From Microcaldota archaeon (GTDB lineage: Archaea > Micrarchaeota > Micrarchaeia > Micrarchaeales > CABMGC01), in NCBI GenBank assembly GCA_021803245.1, contig JAJZLT010000042.1:1-43080 (forward strand): a stretch of 43,080 nt of DNA, written 5' to 3'. Positions 26,553-37,326 of the stretch are shown piece after piece (position 1 is the first letter of the stretch; each line of letters starts with the position of its first letter). Below the pieces are notes generated by a model. The model was given only the letters and a program-made list of their open reading frames with translations. It ran no database searches and was not told the DNA's origin. The translations under genes were made by a program, and so were the position numbers.

Positions 26553-28798
26553 CTCTTCTCTTCGCCTGTTTTTTGCTTCCTGCTTCTCTGCTTTGTATTT
26601 TTCCTCTTTGTCATTGTAGCTTTGTTCTTTTTCCTGGTTTTTGCAGCCGTCGCACTTCCCGGCTCTGCCTGCATATTTACTACGCCGGCTGCTTTCACCT
26701 CTTCTTTTTCTCCGGGTGCCGCATTGTCTCCGGCTTCGCCGCCTTTTGGCTTGGGCTTGCCCCAGTCCTTCTTGCTAGCGCAATTCGGATCAAGGTCCAT
26801 CTCAAATACTTTGCCTTTCATGAAGACCTTTACTTTAGGAGTATGGCAGAGCTCGCATATTTTTCCAGTAGGCACTATCCTGGCATATTGCGGCAATGGA
26901 TAAGAATTGCTGCAATTGGGCCAGTTGCTGCAGCCTACAAACTGCTTGTTGTTCCTCGATCTTTTTATTACAAGATTGCCGCCGCATTTAAGGCATGCGC
27001 CCAAAGCGCCTGACTTTTCGCTTTCGGCAAGCCCCTGCTGCAAGCCTTTTCCTATCTCGGAATTCTTGGCATTGAACTTTTTAATTATGGCAGTTATCAT
27101 TTCCTTGCCCTCCTTTATGACCTCCTCTTCCGTTATCTTTCCTCCTGCAATATTGTCCATATCCTTCTCTAGCTTTGCAGTCATCTCCTCATTGAGGATT
27201 TCTTCACTGTATTTCGAGAGGGTCTCATATACGCTCATCCCGAATTCCGTTACTTCTATCTTTGAATTCCTTATGTAATTTCTTTTGAACAAAGTATCTA
27301 TTATGGCAGCCCTGGTGGCCTTGGTTCCCAGATTTTTCTTCTCCAGGAGGCCTATAAGCGATGCCTTGGTATACCTTCTTGGAGGCTCGGTTTCGCCTTC
27401 CTTTAGCACACTCCTCTCGATCTCTGCAGCCTCTCCCTGCGAGAACTTCGGAATCTGTTTCTCATCGACTTTGTAGTATGGGGCATAGAAATCGATCCAT
27501 CCGGCAAATCCGACTATATTACCTGACGAGAAGAAGACCTCTCCTCCCGCAACTGCGGTGATTTTTGTACTCTTTATCCTGGCCCATTCTGCAAAGCACG
27601 CAAGGAACCTTTTTGCTATAAGATCGTAAACCTTCTCTTCCTCTGCTGTCAGCTTTTTGGGCATTTCGCCTGTGGGAAAGATTGCGGGGTGCGCCTCATC
27701 CTCCTTAGAACCTTCTCTGGGCTTAAGCCTCCCTGCAGAGATGAGGCTCGCTGCCTTCTCCGTGTATCGCTCGATTTTTGCAAGGCTCTCTATTATTCTC
27801 CTGTGATTTATGGTGGGCGGAAGCTTCTGCGACGAAGTTCTTGGGTATGAGATATATGACCGCTCATATAGCGTCTGCGCTATGGCAAGGGTCTTTGAAG
27901 GATCCATCCCGAATACACGGCTTGCTTCAAGCTGTAGTGAGGTCAGGTCAAATGGCGGGAATGGGCCCTTCGGCTCCTCCTTTTCCTCGACCTTCTCTAT
28001 AATGGCTTTGCCTGCTTTAGCTGCATCAAGCGCCTTTTCGGCTTCACTCTTATCGAATATCTGCCCTCTTGCATTCTCAAACTGTATGCCGCGGAGGGTG
28101 ATCTCAAGCTTCCAGAAAGGCTCCGGTTTGAAGTCTTTTATCTCCTTCTCGCGCTTGGCAAGTATCGCTAGCGTTGGACCTTGCACCCGGCCGATGCTCA
28201 GTATCTTCCTCTGGCCGCTGTTGGATACTGCATTCATGAGAGCCCTGCTCAGGTTTATGCCCCACATCCAGTCAAGCATATGTCTTGCCTCTCCCGCATG
28301 CATGTTATTGAAATCGAAATTAGAGGGATTCTCGTAGGCCGCTGCAAGGTCTGCAGTAGTTGTCGTTGAGAACTTCATTCTTGATACGTGCTCGCCCGCG
28401 ATGCGCGAATTTGCATCGTTGTTTATTATGTACTTTATTATATTCGAGCCTATTACAGTGCCCTCTATGTCATAATCGCATGCGTTTATGAAAGAGCTGC
28501 ATTTTGAGCCTACACTCTTTATAACGTCAAGGTACTTCTTTGTGAAGTAAGCTGCTTTATTCACCATATACGCAGGAACCCACTCTATGTCAAAGACAGG
28601 TATTTCTGATGAGCGGTTCTTCTGATGCAACGTGAAGAGGTGGCCTGCTGCCGCTACCACATAGAGAAACTCGCCGTTTCTCATGCCTTCGTAATATGAA
28701 ACGCCATCGATATACTTGCGCGTTGGTTTCCCCTCGCAGAGCGAGAGGGCTATCCTAATCGCTACGCTAGGCTTCTCTGCTATTATGAGCTTTGTCAT
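26549..28798 (-). CDS. topA: DNA topoisomerase I (type IA)
   Basis: TKLIIAEKPSVAIRIA Toprim start; YERSYISYPRTSSQKLP active-site Tyr; C-terminal zinc ribbons and Lys/Arg-rich tail. 4-nt overlap with the downstream methyltransferase gene. Confidence 0.97.
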   Translation of the reverse strand: MTKLIIAEKPSVAIRIALSLCEGKPTRKYIDGVSYYEGMRNGEFLYVVAAAGHLFTLHQKNRSSEIPVFDIEWVPAYMVNKAAYFTKKYLDVIKSVGSKCSSFINACDYDIEGTVIGSNIIKYIINNDANSRIAGEHVSRMKFSTTTTADLAAAYENPSNFDFNNMHAGEARHMLDWMWGINLSRALMNAVSNSGQRKILSIGRVQGPTLAILAKREKEIKDFKPEPFWKLEITLRGIQFENARGQIFDKSEAEKALDAAKAGKAIIEKVEEKEEPKGPFPPFDLTSLQLEASRVFGMDPSKTLAIAQTLYERSYISYPRTSSQKLPPTINHRRIIESLAKIERYTEKAASLISAGRLKPREGSKEDEAHPAIFPTGEMPKKLTAEEEKVYDLIAKRFLACFAEWARIKSTKITAVAGGEVFFSSGNIVGFAGWIDFYAPYYKVDEKQIPKFSQGEAAEIERSVLKEGETEPPRRYTKASLIGLLEKKNLGTKATRAAIIDTLFKRNYIRNSKIEVTEFGMSVYETLSKYSEEILNEEMTAKLEKDMDNIAGGKITEEEVIKEGKEMITAIIKKFNAKNSEIGKGLQQGLAESEKSGALGACLKCGGNLVIKRSRNNKQFVGCSNWPNCSNSYPLPQYARIVPTGKICELCHTPKVKVFMKGKVFEMDLDPNCASKKDWGKPKPKGGEAGDNAAPGEKEEVKAAGVVNMQAEPGSATAAKTRKKNKATMTKRKNTKQRSRKQKTGEEKR

Positions 28799-29043
28799 CT
28801 ACCCATCCTGCTGCTCTTGCTGTTCTTCTGCTTCTGTTCTGGCTTGACCGCACTTTTTCCATTCGGCTCCTTTGAGATCCTGTAGGCCATGTAGAAGCCT
28901 GCTGCCAGGGCAATTATCGCAAAAACATAGAAGAGAATGATTATGCCTGTGAAGAATGAGGCTATTGCTACTATGCTCAGTGCAACTACCCCAAAAGCGA
29001 ACGCCATTGAAGTCTGCTCATTTTCAAAAGATAGATCCATCAT
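28795..29043 (-). CDS. Small two-TM membrane protein with basic tail
   Basis: 82 aa; hydrophobic pair then KQKNSKSSRMGR; ATGA overlap with topA. Confidence 0.65.
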   Translation of the reverse strand: MMDLSFENEQTSMAFAFGVVALSIVAIASFFTGIIILFYVFAIIALAAGFYMAYRISKEPNGKSAVKPEQKQKNSKSSRMGR

Positions 29044-29123
29044 ATAACTAATTTATGCGTAAGGTTAAAAAACTTTCGCTGAGAGAGATTCTAATCTTGC
29101 GCTTCTTTTGTAATAGTGGTTGA

Positions 29124-29483
29124 ATGCTTGATGAGATAGAGATAATAGCAATAACCTTTGCCTCCGCGTTTATCTCATCGGTTTCGCAGTACTTTTTCAA
29201 GAGAGGGTTGCCTAGGATAAACCTGGATCTTGCTTCGATGAAGCTGCTGCTTAAGTCTAGAGTAATGATCCTCGGGGCGGCACTTTACTTAGTAAGCCTT
29301 GTCTTTTACCTTGAGGCTCTGAGAATGGGACAGCTCTCATTTGTATATCCGACTTTTGCGAGCGTCTTCGTCTTCGTGCTCATTTTCTCCAAGTTCCTGC
29401 TTCACGAAGAGATTTCTTGGAAGCGGGCAGGCGGCGTATTGCTTATAATGCTCGGTATAGTGCTCATAGCCTTTAGTTACTAG
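29124..29483 (+). CDS. 4-TM EamA/SMR-like transporter subunit
   Basis: SSVSQYFFKRGL...YLVSLVFYLEALRMGQLSFVYPTFASVFVFVLIFSKFLLHEEISWKRAGGVLLIMLGIVLI. Confidence 0.75.
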   Translation: MLDEIEIIAITFASAFISSVSQYFFKRGLPRINLDLASMKLLLKSRVMILGAALYLVSLVFYLEALRMGQLSFVYPTFASVFVFVLIFSKFLLHEEISWKRAGGVLLIMLGIVLIAFSY

Positions 29484-29490
29484 TGGTTGT

Positions 29491-29823
29491 ATGGATGGCA
29501 AGAAATTATTTGTACTGATTCTTATACTTAGCACATCCTTAGGAGCAGTGGGCCAGCTTATCTTCAAGCTTGGCCTTGATAGTTCCGGCGTGCCATTGGT
29601 TGAGCTCGTCGGGCTCGGCGTAGTTCTTTACGCCGTTTCTACAATGCTGTATTTCTATGTCCTTGGCAGGTCGCACTTAAGCTGGGCATATAGCTTTGTG
29701 GGCCTTAGCTATTCGATAGCCAGCATCCTGGCGTTTCTAGTGCTCGGTGAGCCTGTGACACCCCTGCGCGTGGCCGGCATAGCAGTAATACAGCTTGGCA
29801 TAATATTTATAGGCCTTAGCTGA
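29491..29823 (+). CDS. 4-TM EamA/SMR-like transporter subunit (second of pair)
   Basis: GAVGQLIFKLGLDSSG...MLYFYVLGRSHLSWAYSFVGLSYSIASILAFLVLGEPVTPLRVAGIAVIQLGIIFIG. Confidence 0.75.
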   Translation: MDGKKLFVLILILSTSLGAVGQLIFKLGLDSSGVPLVELVGLGVVLYAVSTMLYFYVLGRSHLSWAYSFVGLSYSIASILAFLVLGEPVTPLRVAGIAVIQLGIIFIGLS

Positions 29824-29858
29824 TTTGGTACAAGAACCGGAAGCACGCCTTGCTCTGC

Positions 29859-30641
29859 TCATGCGGTTATAAAGCGCTCCTTATCAAAGAGCTTTATCCC
29901 TAGAGCAAGCACTATTGCAGATGTTGCCGCGAGAATCATGAGCAGCTCGATAAAGAAAAGCGTTGTCAGCACTGCTATCCCGAAGGTAGAGATAAATGGT
30001 ATTACAAGTATCGGTAGCACAAGGAGCGTGCTTACCTGCTGCGCCTCCTTTACGCCCTTGGCGCGGAGCGAGACAAGTACCACAAGGCCTATAGTGGTCA
30101 GTGCCAGGAAAGGTGATGTCAGAAGCATAAGGAACCAGCCGGTATTCGGGAGGAGGGTAAAGTCAAAGTATTTTCCTGAAGAATAATTTGCAACGCCGGC
30201 ATATACAAAGAAAATTATTACAGTCATAGCGACTGCAGGCAAGAAAGATGAAAGTATCTTGCCAAGCAGTACCTCCTTGTTAGTTATAGGAGTCGAGAGG
30301 AGCGATTCTGCAGTCTTTCGCTCTTTCTCTCCGGCAAAGCTGTCCGCTGCAATTACCGACGCAGTTATTATGGGCATTGTCATGAATATGGGGCCGAGGA
30401 CATTGGTCAGGAAGAACTGCATGAAGAAGACCTCGCTTGTAGACGAGCCCAATGGCACACTTGTCTTTAGCAGCCTCTCTGCCAGTGCCGGGCCCGCAAA
30501 CTTGGAAACGTAGACCGTGAAAGCAGGCAGGGCGATGGCAAAGAGAAGAGGTATCGCTATCATTGGCAGATAGATGCCCGGGCTAGAGAACACTTCCTTG
30601 AGGTCTTTCTGCGAAACGGCATATACGTGCATTATGTCCAT
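29859..30641 (-). CDS. ABC-2 type transporter permease
   Basis: Multi-TM; DSFAGEKERKTAESLLSTPITNKEVLLGKILSSF. Confidence 0.87.
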   Translation of the reverse strand: MDIMHVYAVSQKDLKEVFSSPGIYLPMIAIPLLFAIALPAFTVYVSKFAGPALAERLLKTSVPLGSSTSEVFFMQFFLTNVLGPIFMTMPIITASVIAADSFAGEKERKTAESLLSTPITNKEVLLGKILSSFLPAVAMTVIIFFVYAGVANYSSGKYFDFTLLPNTGWFLMLLTSPFLALTTIGLVVLVSLRAKGVKEAQQVSTLLVLPILVIPFISTFGIAVLTTLFFIELLMILAATSAIVLALGIKLFDKERFITA

Positions 30642-31541
30642 CTATCCGACCCTCTTTATTATCTCGCTTATATTATTCTTCACGGAATTCACATTTATCA
30701 CGTCTCCGCCGAGCTTGCTTATGGATGCTATCACTTTAGGCACTTCGGAGAGCCTCTTTACATTTGCACTTATCGTGTTTGCAGAAAGCCGCCTTACGTT
30801 ATACCTAAAAAGTTTTTCTAGTACACTGTCCTGTAGATAATTGATGGTAGTTATCTCAACGCTTATTTTTGTAAGCCGGGATATTACATCCTTAAGTTCA
30901 CCGAATTTGACTGCCTTGCCCCTGTTAAGCAGCAACACTTTCCTGCTTATCCTATAGAGCTCCTCAAGCCGTTGTGTCGCATAAAGTATAGTGCATCCGT
31001 TGTCCGCAAGTTCCGAGAGATTCCTGTGCAGTATCTCTGTTATCCTTGGATCGAGGAAGGCTGAAGGCTCGTCAAGTACAAGCACCTTCGGCTCATTTAT
31101 CAGAGCCCTGCAGATTGCTATCTTCTGCTTTGTACCCCTGCTCAGCTGCGAGATCTTCCGGTCCATAAATTCAGAAGCCTCAAACCTATTTGCCAGATCA
31201 AGTGCCTTCGCTTCGAAGTCCTTCACATCGTAAAGCATTGAGAAAAACTTCATGTTCTGATAGCTTGTGAGATTGTCGTACAGTGAATAGTTTTCCCCAA
31301 GAAAAGAGATGCGTCTCTTCAAATCACTGCTTATTTTATTTATCTCGCTCCCGAATATCTTCACTGTGCCTGACGTTGGCCTGTATAATCCCGCAACTAT
31401 CTTCAGCAATGTGCTCTTCCCTGCGCCATTAGGCCCTATTATTACCAGGAATTCGCCCTCCTCTGCCTCAAAGGTTATATTGCTGAGTGCGTTGACTTCG
31501 GGGAATCTTTTAGACAATTTATGGATCTCTATAGCCTGCAT
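30642..31541 (-). CDS. ABC transporter ATP-binding protein
   Basis: Walker A GPNGAGKST, signature LSRGTKQK, Walker B VLVLDEPSAFLDP. Confidence 0.95.
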   Translation of the reverse strand: MQAIEIHKLSKRFPEVNALSNITFEAEEGEFLVIIGPNGAGKSTLLKIVAGLYRPTSGTVKIFGSEINKISSDLKRRISFLGENYSLYDNLTSYQNMKFFSMLYDVKDFEAKALDLANRFEASEFMDRKISQLSRGTKQKIAICRALINEPKVLVLDEPSAFLDPRITEILHRNLSELADNGCTILYATQRLEELYRISRKVLLLNRGKAVKFGELKDVISRLTKISVEITTINYLQDSVLEKLFRYNVRRLSANTISANVKRLSEVPKVIASISKLGGDVINVNSVKNNISEIIKRVG

Positions 31542-31549
31542 GCTATTGC

Positions 31550-32440
31550 CTATGTCTTTGCCGTCATCCTATTCTTTTTCTCTATTATTTCGGTAAAGAT
31601 GTCTGTTCTAAGGATTCGCCTGTTCACCCCTTCTTTTACATGCAAATGAAGAGTAATAACGTAGAGCTGCGAATGAAGATACTCTATATGCATCTCGTAG
31701 CTAATTACTCTAGCATCTTTCCTGAGCAGTTCATCGATTACCTTCTTCATCTTTTCAAAGGAAACCGAATAATCCATATCGAACTGTATCTTTGCCAATT
31801 CTTCGGAATTCTTTATGTTCCTGGTCCTCCTGTAGTTTATTACCATTGCCTGCACGACTATGCTGTTAGGCACGAGTATAGGCACATTCTCTTCATTCCG
31901 CAAGGTAGTGTAAAGCAATCCTATATTTTCTATTATGCCGCTAAAACCTGGCACGAATTTATCATGAGGATAGCTCTGTGGCTGCATCCCATATTGCCAC
32001 GTATTTATCGTCACCTGGTCATCCGGCTCAAACGCCTTGCTTGAAAGCAGGTACACGCCTGCTATGAAATTGGACAGCGTTGTCTGCGCTGCAAGGCCGA
32101 CTACTATGCCCAGAAACCCTGCACTCGCGAGCAAGCCGGTTATGGATATGTTGAGAGTATAAAGTATGTAGAGCAGAAGTATAACATATGATAATATTCT
32201 AAACAGGTCTCTCAGGGTTTTAGCTTCAAGTACATTGATGTTCTTGGAAAGGTAATATACAAGTAGCAGCCCCAGCCCTTCTATTATCAGTATGCCTAGC
32301 AGCAGCTCTACAAGCAGTAGCTCTGAAAAGGATCTGGAAAAATCGTAATGCCTAAGCATGAAGTATGCTATGACTATAAAAGCAAGTATGACCAGCAACT
32401 TGGGCAAAATTTTACCGAAGCCTATTTTATTTTTGGCCAT
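31550..32440 (-). CDS. MscS-family mechanosensitive channel
   Basis: ASAGFLGIVVGLAAQTTLSNFIAGVYLLSSKAFEPDDQVTI. Upstream TATA lies too close to ATG 32470, so the start is probably 32446 or 32440. Confidence 0.88.
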   Translation of the reverse strand: MAKNKIGFGKILPKLLVILAFIVIAYFMLRHYDFSRSFSELLLVELLLGILIIEGLGLLLVYYLSKNINVLEAKTLRDLFRILSYVILLLYILYTLNISITGLLASAGFLGIVVGLAAQTTLSNFIAGVYLLSSKAFEPDDQVTINTWQYGMQPQSYPHDKFVPGFSGIIENIGLLYTTLRNEENVPILVPNSIVVQAMVINYRRTRNIKNSEELAKIQFDMDYSVSFEKMKKVIDELLRKDARVISYEMHIEYLHSQLYVITLHLHVKEGVNRRILRTDIFTEIIEKKNRMTAKT

Positions 32441-32584
32441 AAGCATGTTCCACCAGCAATAGTATTTCATAGTGCATATTTATTAAAACCTGCCTGGCAA
32501 TATTAACTGATTTTGCAGTTATGCCAGGGAGGGTGCACTTATTCGTAAATATGCTTAAATACTTATTGTGGCAAAAATGATTAT

Positions 32585-34570
32585 ATGAAAAGCTTTAAAA
32601 CTACCGACGAAATTAAGATTCCGGAAAAGCTTATAGACCAGGTAATCGGGCAGGACAAAGCAGTTGAGATAACTAAAAAAGCAGCGAAACAACACCGCAA
32701 TGTTTTACTAATTGGCGACCCGGGCACAGGAAAAACCATGATCGCACAGGGAATGGCGGAACTGCTTACCAATGCAGACCTTGAAGATGTGCTCGTTTAC
32801 AAGAATGCAAATGACGAGAATAAGCCAATTGTAAAAATCGTGAAGACTTACCCACAGCCAATAGATGAATCTAAACCTCTTCCTGACGGGCAGGGCAGGC
32901 AGATAGTGCAGAAAGAAAAGATGAAAGGCAGAGTTGATCCAGCGAAGGGCAGGAGCAGCATAGTTCCGATAGTGGTAATAATAGTGGTCTTCCTGGTAGT
33001 GATATCTTTCATGAACTTCATACATGGATATGAAGTGATACTTCTATCAGCACTGATACTTGGAGTACTTATCTTCGGAGCAATAGCCCTCTTTGTTAGC
33101 AGCTTCAGGAAAGTAGGCGGGCTTCTCCCAGGTGTCTTTGACACTTCAGAGCCCAAGCTCATTGTAGACAATACCGGAATGAGGCACGCCCCTTTCATAG
33201 ATGCGACAGGATCGAAGGCAGGCTCGCTCTTTGGCGATGTGAAGCATGATCCGCTCCAGTCAGGAGGGCTTGGCACGCCTCCCCATTTGAGGGTGGAAAG
33301 CGGCGCGATCCACAAGGCAAACAAGGGAGTGCTCTTCATAGATGAAGTGGCAGATTTGGATCCAAAATCGCAGCAGGAGCTTCTTACGGCGCTTCAGGAA
33401 AGGAAATACTCCATCACGGGGCAGAGCGACCTGAGCTCAGGGGCTCTTGTCAGAACCGAGCCTGTGCCTGCAGATTTCCTTCTGGTTGCAGCAGGCAACC
33501 TGCAGGATATACAGAAGATGCATCCCGCATTGAGGTCAAGAATACGCGGATACGGATATGAAGTGTACATGGAATCTTCCATGCCCGATACCGATTCAAA
33601 CAGGGAGCGAATAATAAAATTTATAGCGCAGGAGATAAAGAAGGATGGAAAGATTCCACCGTTCAGCTACGATGCGTGCATGGAGCTCATTGAAGAAGCC
33701 AAGAGGAGGAGCGGCAGAAAGGGCAGGCTCACGCTTATACTCAGGGACTTTGGAGGCCTGATAAGAGCGGCCGGAGACATCGCAGTCGAGCACAACAAGA
33801 AAGTCGTTACAAAGGACGACATAATAGCTGCAATGGATCTTGCCAAGCCGATAGAGGCGCAGTACGTGGCACAGACTATTGAATACAGGAAGGATTACAA
33901 AATCTTCAAGACAAGCGGCTTTGCGATAGGGCGCGTAAACGGCCTCGCGATAGTTGGTTCATCTTATTTGTCTGCAGGCATTATACTGCCCATTGTCGCA
34001 GAAGTGACCCCTGCAAGCTCAAGGACTGAGGGCAAGCTTATACCTACCGGAAAACTGGGCAAAATAGCAAAGGAGGCAGTAAAGAACATAAGCGCTATCA
34101 TAAAACGCCACATAGGCCGCGACATAACCGCTTATGATATCCATGTACAGTTCCTTCAAACTTACGAGGGAGTGGAAGGGGACAGTGCAAGCATTTCAGT
34201 GGCTGTCGCAGTTATTTCAGCATTGGAGGGGATACCTGTTGACCAGCAGGTCGCAATGACAGGCTCGCTTTCTGTGAGGGGAGAGGTCTTGCCCGTAGGA
34301 GGCATAACTTACAAGGTTCTTGCAGCAATAGAAGCCGGAATGAAGCAGGTAATAATACCGGAGAACAACCTAAAGGACATCAACATAGATAAGAAAACAC
34401 TCTCCAAGATAAAAGTGATAGCTGCGAAGAATATTGCTGATGTACTTGAAGCTGGGCTGAAGGACAGTGCGAGGAAAGACGCAATGGTCAAAAAGCTAAG
34501 GAGCTACATTACCGGGGATTCCAGGGAGAGGCTGCCGCTCCTTGAGCCCAATGCCAGCGTAGAGAAATAG
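32585..34570 (+). CDS. lonB: Archaeal membrane-anchored Lon protease (LonB)
   Basis: [18 protein letters not shown]; two TM helices inside the AAA+ module; [51 protein letters not shown]. Confidence 0.96.
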   Translation: MKSFKTTDEIKIPEKLIDQVIGQDKAVEITKKAAKQHRNVLLIGDPGTGKTMIAQGMAELLTNADLEDVLVYKNANDENKPIVKIVKTYPQPIDESKPLPDGQGRQIVQKEKMKGRVDPAKGRSSIVPIVVIIVVFLVVISFMNFIHGYEVILLSALILGVLIFGAIALFVSSFRKVGGLLPGVFDTSEPKLIVDNTGMRHAPFIDATGSKAGSLFGDVKHDPLQSGGLGTPPHLRVESGAIHKANKGVLFIDEVADLDPKSQQELLTALQERKYSITGQSDLSSGALVRTEPVPADFLLVAAGNLQDIQKMHPALRSRIRGYGYEVYMESSMPDTDSNRERIIKFIAQEIKKDGKIPPFSYDACMELIEEAKRRSGRKGRLTLILRDFGGLIRAAGDIAVEHNKKVVTKDDIIAAMDLAKPIEAQYVAQTIEYRKDYKIFKTSGFAIGRVNGLAIVGSSYLSAGIILPIVAEVTPASSRTEGKLIPTGKLGKIAKEAVKNISAIIKRHIGRDITAYDIHVQFLQTYEGVEGDSASISVAVAVISALEGIPVDQQVAMTGSLSVRGEVLPVGGITYKVLAAIEAGMKQVIIPENNLKDINIDKKTLSKIKVIAAKNIADVLEAGLKDSARKDAMVKKLRSYITGDSRERLPLLEPNASVEK

Positions 34571-34616
34571 TTCAGTGATTGCAAGTGCAGATAGGCAATT
34601 ACACCGGGTGAGCAAG

Positions 34617-35729
34617 ATGGCTAAGCAGAATTCCATAGAGAAGAAACCGAATGAGGCCATAGAAGACCTTGGCAAGTCCATAATAAATGACATAGATTCT
34701 GGGCGGAATCCTAAATTCACGACGCTAGCGAGGACACGGTCCAACATACTTTATGATCAGAAAAACAGGTATCTGAAGTTGGGAAGCGCTTCAGAAGAGA
34801 GGAGCTTCATAAATGTGGCGCAGTCGAAGAAGTTTATGCAGACAATAGCAATCGCGGCAAAATGCCATAAATTCATAAAGGAGAATCTGCACACTACAAT
34901 AAGGGGACTTTACTACCAACTGAAATTCTCGCTTGGCGAGGATGTTGATGAGAACATCTTCAGCGAACAGGCCGAATCAAATCCGCTCATAGAGGATCTG
35001 GAAGTGGCGCTGGGGCTCAAGAGAGAAGAACTAAATCTGAATGCAAACCGGAAAGGAGTGCTCGCCGGCAATCTGAAGATAATTGACACGTTCGGCAATG
35101 AGAAGATAGAGATTGACTGCACAAAACAGGGGAGGAGCGGTTGGGCCATACCCAGCGATGTCGACAATGATATTGAATTTGTAGACGTAAAGGCAAAATA
35201 TGTGCTTGTTGTTGAAAAAGACGCCTTATGGCAGAGGCTGAACGAAGACTTGTTCTGGAAGAAAGAGAATGCGATAATAATGACTCCGCAGGGTCAGGCT
35301 GCCAGGGGCACGCGGAGATTGATAAAAAAGCTCTCTGAAAAGGGCCTGCCGGTATACGTCTTCACTGACTCTGATGCATGGGGATGGTACATATACTGGA
35401 CCATAAAGACAGGCAGCATAAATCTTGCATATATTGGCGGCGATGTTGCTACGCCTGATGCAAAATTCATCGGAGTGACCATGAGCGACCTCGACAAATA
35501 CGAGTTTCTTAACAAGCTTACAATAAACGCCAGCGAAGTGGACCTGAAAAGGGCCCAAGAGATGATAAGCTATGAATGGATTAAGAAGTACAAGGAATGG
35601 GAGGTAGAGCTGGCCCGGATGATAAAGTCAAAGAAGAAGCTGGAGCAGGACGCGCTGCAAGGGCCAAGGCTAACCTTCGTTGACGAATACATTAAGGAAA
35701 AAATAAAGAACAGGGACTTCTTGCCATAG
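34617..35729 (+). CDS. top6A: DNA topoisomerase VI subunit A (Spo11-like)
   Basis: HTTIRGLYYQLKFSLG (active-site Tyr motif); Toprim-like VFTDSDAWGWYIYWTIKTGS. Confidence 0.92.
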   Translation: MAKQNSIEKKPNEAIEDLGKSIINDIDSGRNPKFTTLARTRSNILYDQKNRYLKLGSASEERSFINVAQSKKFMQTIAIAAKCHKFIKENLHTTIRGLYYQLKFSLGEDVDENIFSEQAESNPLIEDLEVALGLKREELNLNANRKGVLAGNLKIIDTFGNEKIEIDCTKQGRSGWAIPSDVDNDIEFVDVKAKYVLVVEKDALWQRLNEDLFWKKENAIIMTPQGQAARGTRRLIKKLSEKGLPVYVFTDSDAWGWYIYWTIKTGSINLAYIGGDVATPDAKFIGVTMSDLDKYEFLNKLTINASEVDLKRAQEMISYEWIKKYKEWEVELARMIKSKKKLEQDALQGPRLTFVDEYIKEKIKNRDFLP

Positions 35730-35739
35730 CTTTTCATGG

Positions 35740-36198
35740 CTAGGAACGCCTTAGCTTTTTAGTGGATTCATGGCCATAAGGCCCCGGGTTCAGGCCCTGT
35801 CTTTCAAGCTCTGCATCCAGGCTTTGCTCTTTAAGCTCAGAATCTATGTGACTCACTTCAGATATGTGGCCCTTTATCTTGCCTCCGGCATCCCTGAATG
35901 CGCTTATGAAGTTAGGCGTGCCTGCAGCAGCTTCAGATAAAAACTCGCGCGCCTGCCCGAGTAAGGCAGATAATGCGGCTCTCGCGCCTAAACGGCCTCT
36001 CTTGGATATATCCTGCGCATCTTTATATGACATGAACGCAAACAGGTGCTCGCCGGACATTGATTGCCTCTGCGCGTCAGTTACTGCTTTTCTAAACAGC
36101 GCCTTGGCATCCTGCCTGTTTCTGTGCGCTTCGATCGGATGCCTTAACATATAAGAAGGCGGCATTTCACGAATATCTTCTTTCTGCTTTAAAACCAT
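35740..36198 (-). CDS. Hypothetical soluble protein
   Basis: 152 aa; upstream purine-rich SD-like GGGAGAGGAAAG before ATG; no family recognised. Confidence 0.55.
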   Translation of the reverse strand: MVLKQKEDIREMPPSYMLRHPIEAHRNRQDAKALFRKAVTDAQRQSMSGEHLFAFMSYKDAQDISKRGRLGARAALSALLGQAREFLSEAAAGTPNFISAFRDAGGKIKGHISEVSHIDSELKEQSLDAELERQGLNPGPYGHESTKKLRRS

Positions 36199-36341
36199 CT
36201 TTCCTCTCCCAGCAGTAATATGACCCGTGTAAAACTATTTATTTCTAATGTACGATATCAGGAGAGGTTTTAATTTCAGTATTTTCTGATTAGTAAAAAT
36301 TCCAATGTTATAGTTAATCTGGAGGCTGACCTATGAAATTA

Positions 36342-37292
36342 TTATGGGGATATCGCCATCTCAGCAAGCAGCGCTTCCAATTGTATCCTGTCGTTTGCGC
36401 CCTGCACGATCCTGAAATTGCAGTCGCCTATCCTGCTGATCAGCTTCAGCTTCGCATGCTGGTCAACAGGCAGGTTAAGAGCTTCCCTGTAGCATTGCAG
36501 GAGTATGTCTTCTCCGCTCATGCCGTAAACCATTAGCAATGTGTTAAGCTCATTTCTTGCCTTGACAAAATCTCCGCTTATCGCATATCTTAGCATTGCG
36601 CTGACTTCCTTGGGCCTGGCTTTAGAGGCTATATCATAAATGTGCTCTTCAGTTATGGACTCGCCCCTGCCAACAGCACCCTGAAGTATATTTGTTAGTT
36701 TTCTCAGATCGCCCTCGCTTACATAAAGCAGCGCCTCTATGGCCTTGTCATCTATCTTAAGCGATTCTCCTTTGACTATCCGGTTTATGTAATCACGCAT
36801 TTCCTCTTCTTTAAGCGGCTTGAAACGGAAGACCACGCACCGGCTCTGTATCGGTTCAATTATCTTGCTCGAATAGTTTGCACTAAGTATAAATCTGGTT
36901 GTTGCCGAATATCGCTCCATTGTCCGCCTTAGCGCATGCTGCGCTTCTGGAGTAAGGGCATCGGCTTCGTCCAGGAATATTATTTTCACAAGGCCTGAAG
37001 AAAGCCCGATTGTCCTTGCGAATTCCTTGACTCTGCCCCTTATCACGTCGATGCCGCGTGAATCAGATGCATTAAGCTCGAGAAACGCCTCGCTTATATG
37101 ATCACCGTATAACTCTTTTGCCATAGCTATGGCAGAAGTGGTTTTGCCTACACCTGCAGGGCCCGAGAAGATCATACTGGGAAAGTTACTTGCCTTTACA
37201 AAGCTCTTAAGCCTATTCACTATAGGCCCCTGGCCTATTATCTCGTCAAGTTTGGATGGCCTGTATTTTTCTGTCCAAGATAAGTTCTCCAT
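36342..37292 (-). CDS. rfcS: Replication factor C small subunit
   Basis: SWTEKYRPSKLDEIIGQ; GPAGVGKTT; IIFLDEADALT; SRC motif PIQSRCVVFRFKPL. Confidence 0.96.
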   Translation of the reverse strand: MENLSWTEKYRPSKLDEIIGQGPIVNRLKSFVKASNFPSMIFSGPAGVGKTTSAIAMAKELYGDHISEAFLELNASDSRGIDVIRGRVKEFARTIGLSSGLVKIIFLDEADALTPEAQHALRRTMERYSATTRFILSANYSSKIIEPIQSRCVVFRFKPLKEEEMRDYINRIVKGESLKIDDKAIEALLYVSEGDLRKLTNILQGAVGRGESITEEHIYDIASKARPKEVSAMLRYAISGDFVKARNELNTLLMVYGMSGEDILLQCYREALNLPVDQHAKLKLISRIGDCNFRIVQGANDRIQLEALLAEMAISP

Positions 37293-37305
37293 AAGAGTGA
37301 CACCC

Positions 37306-37326
37306 CCAACGACTAAAAGTCGTTGG
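37306..37326 (-). repeat. Right-end/omegaRNA-like hairpin of the TnpB remnant
   Basis: CCAACGAC-TTTTA-GTCGTTGG on the minus strand: perfect 8-bp stem with a 5-nt loop. Confidence 0.8.
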
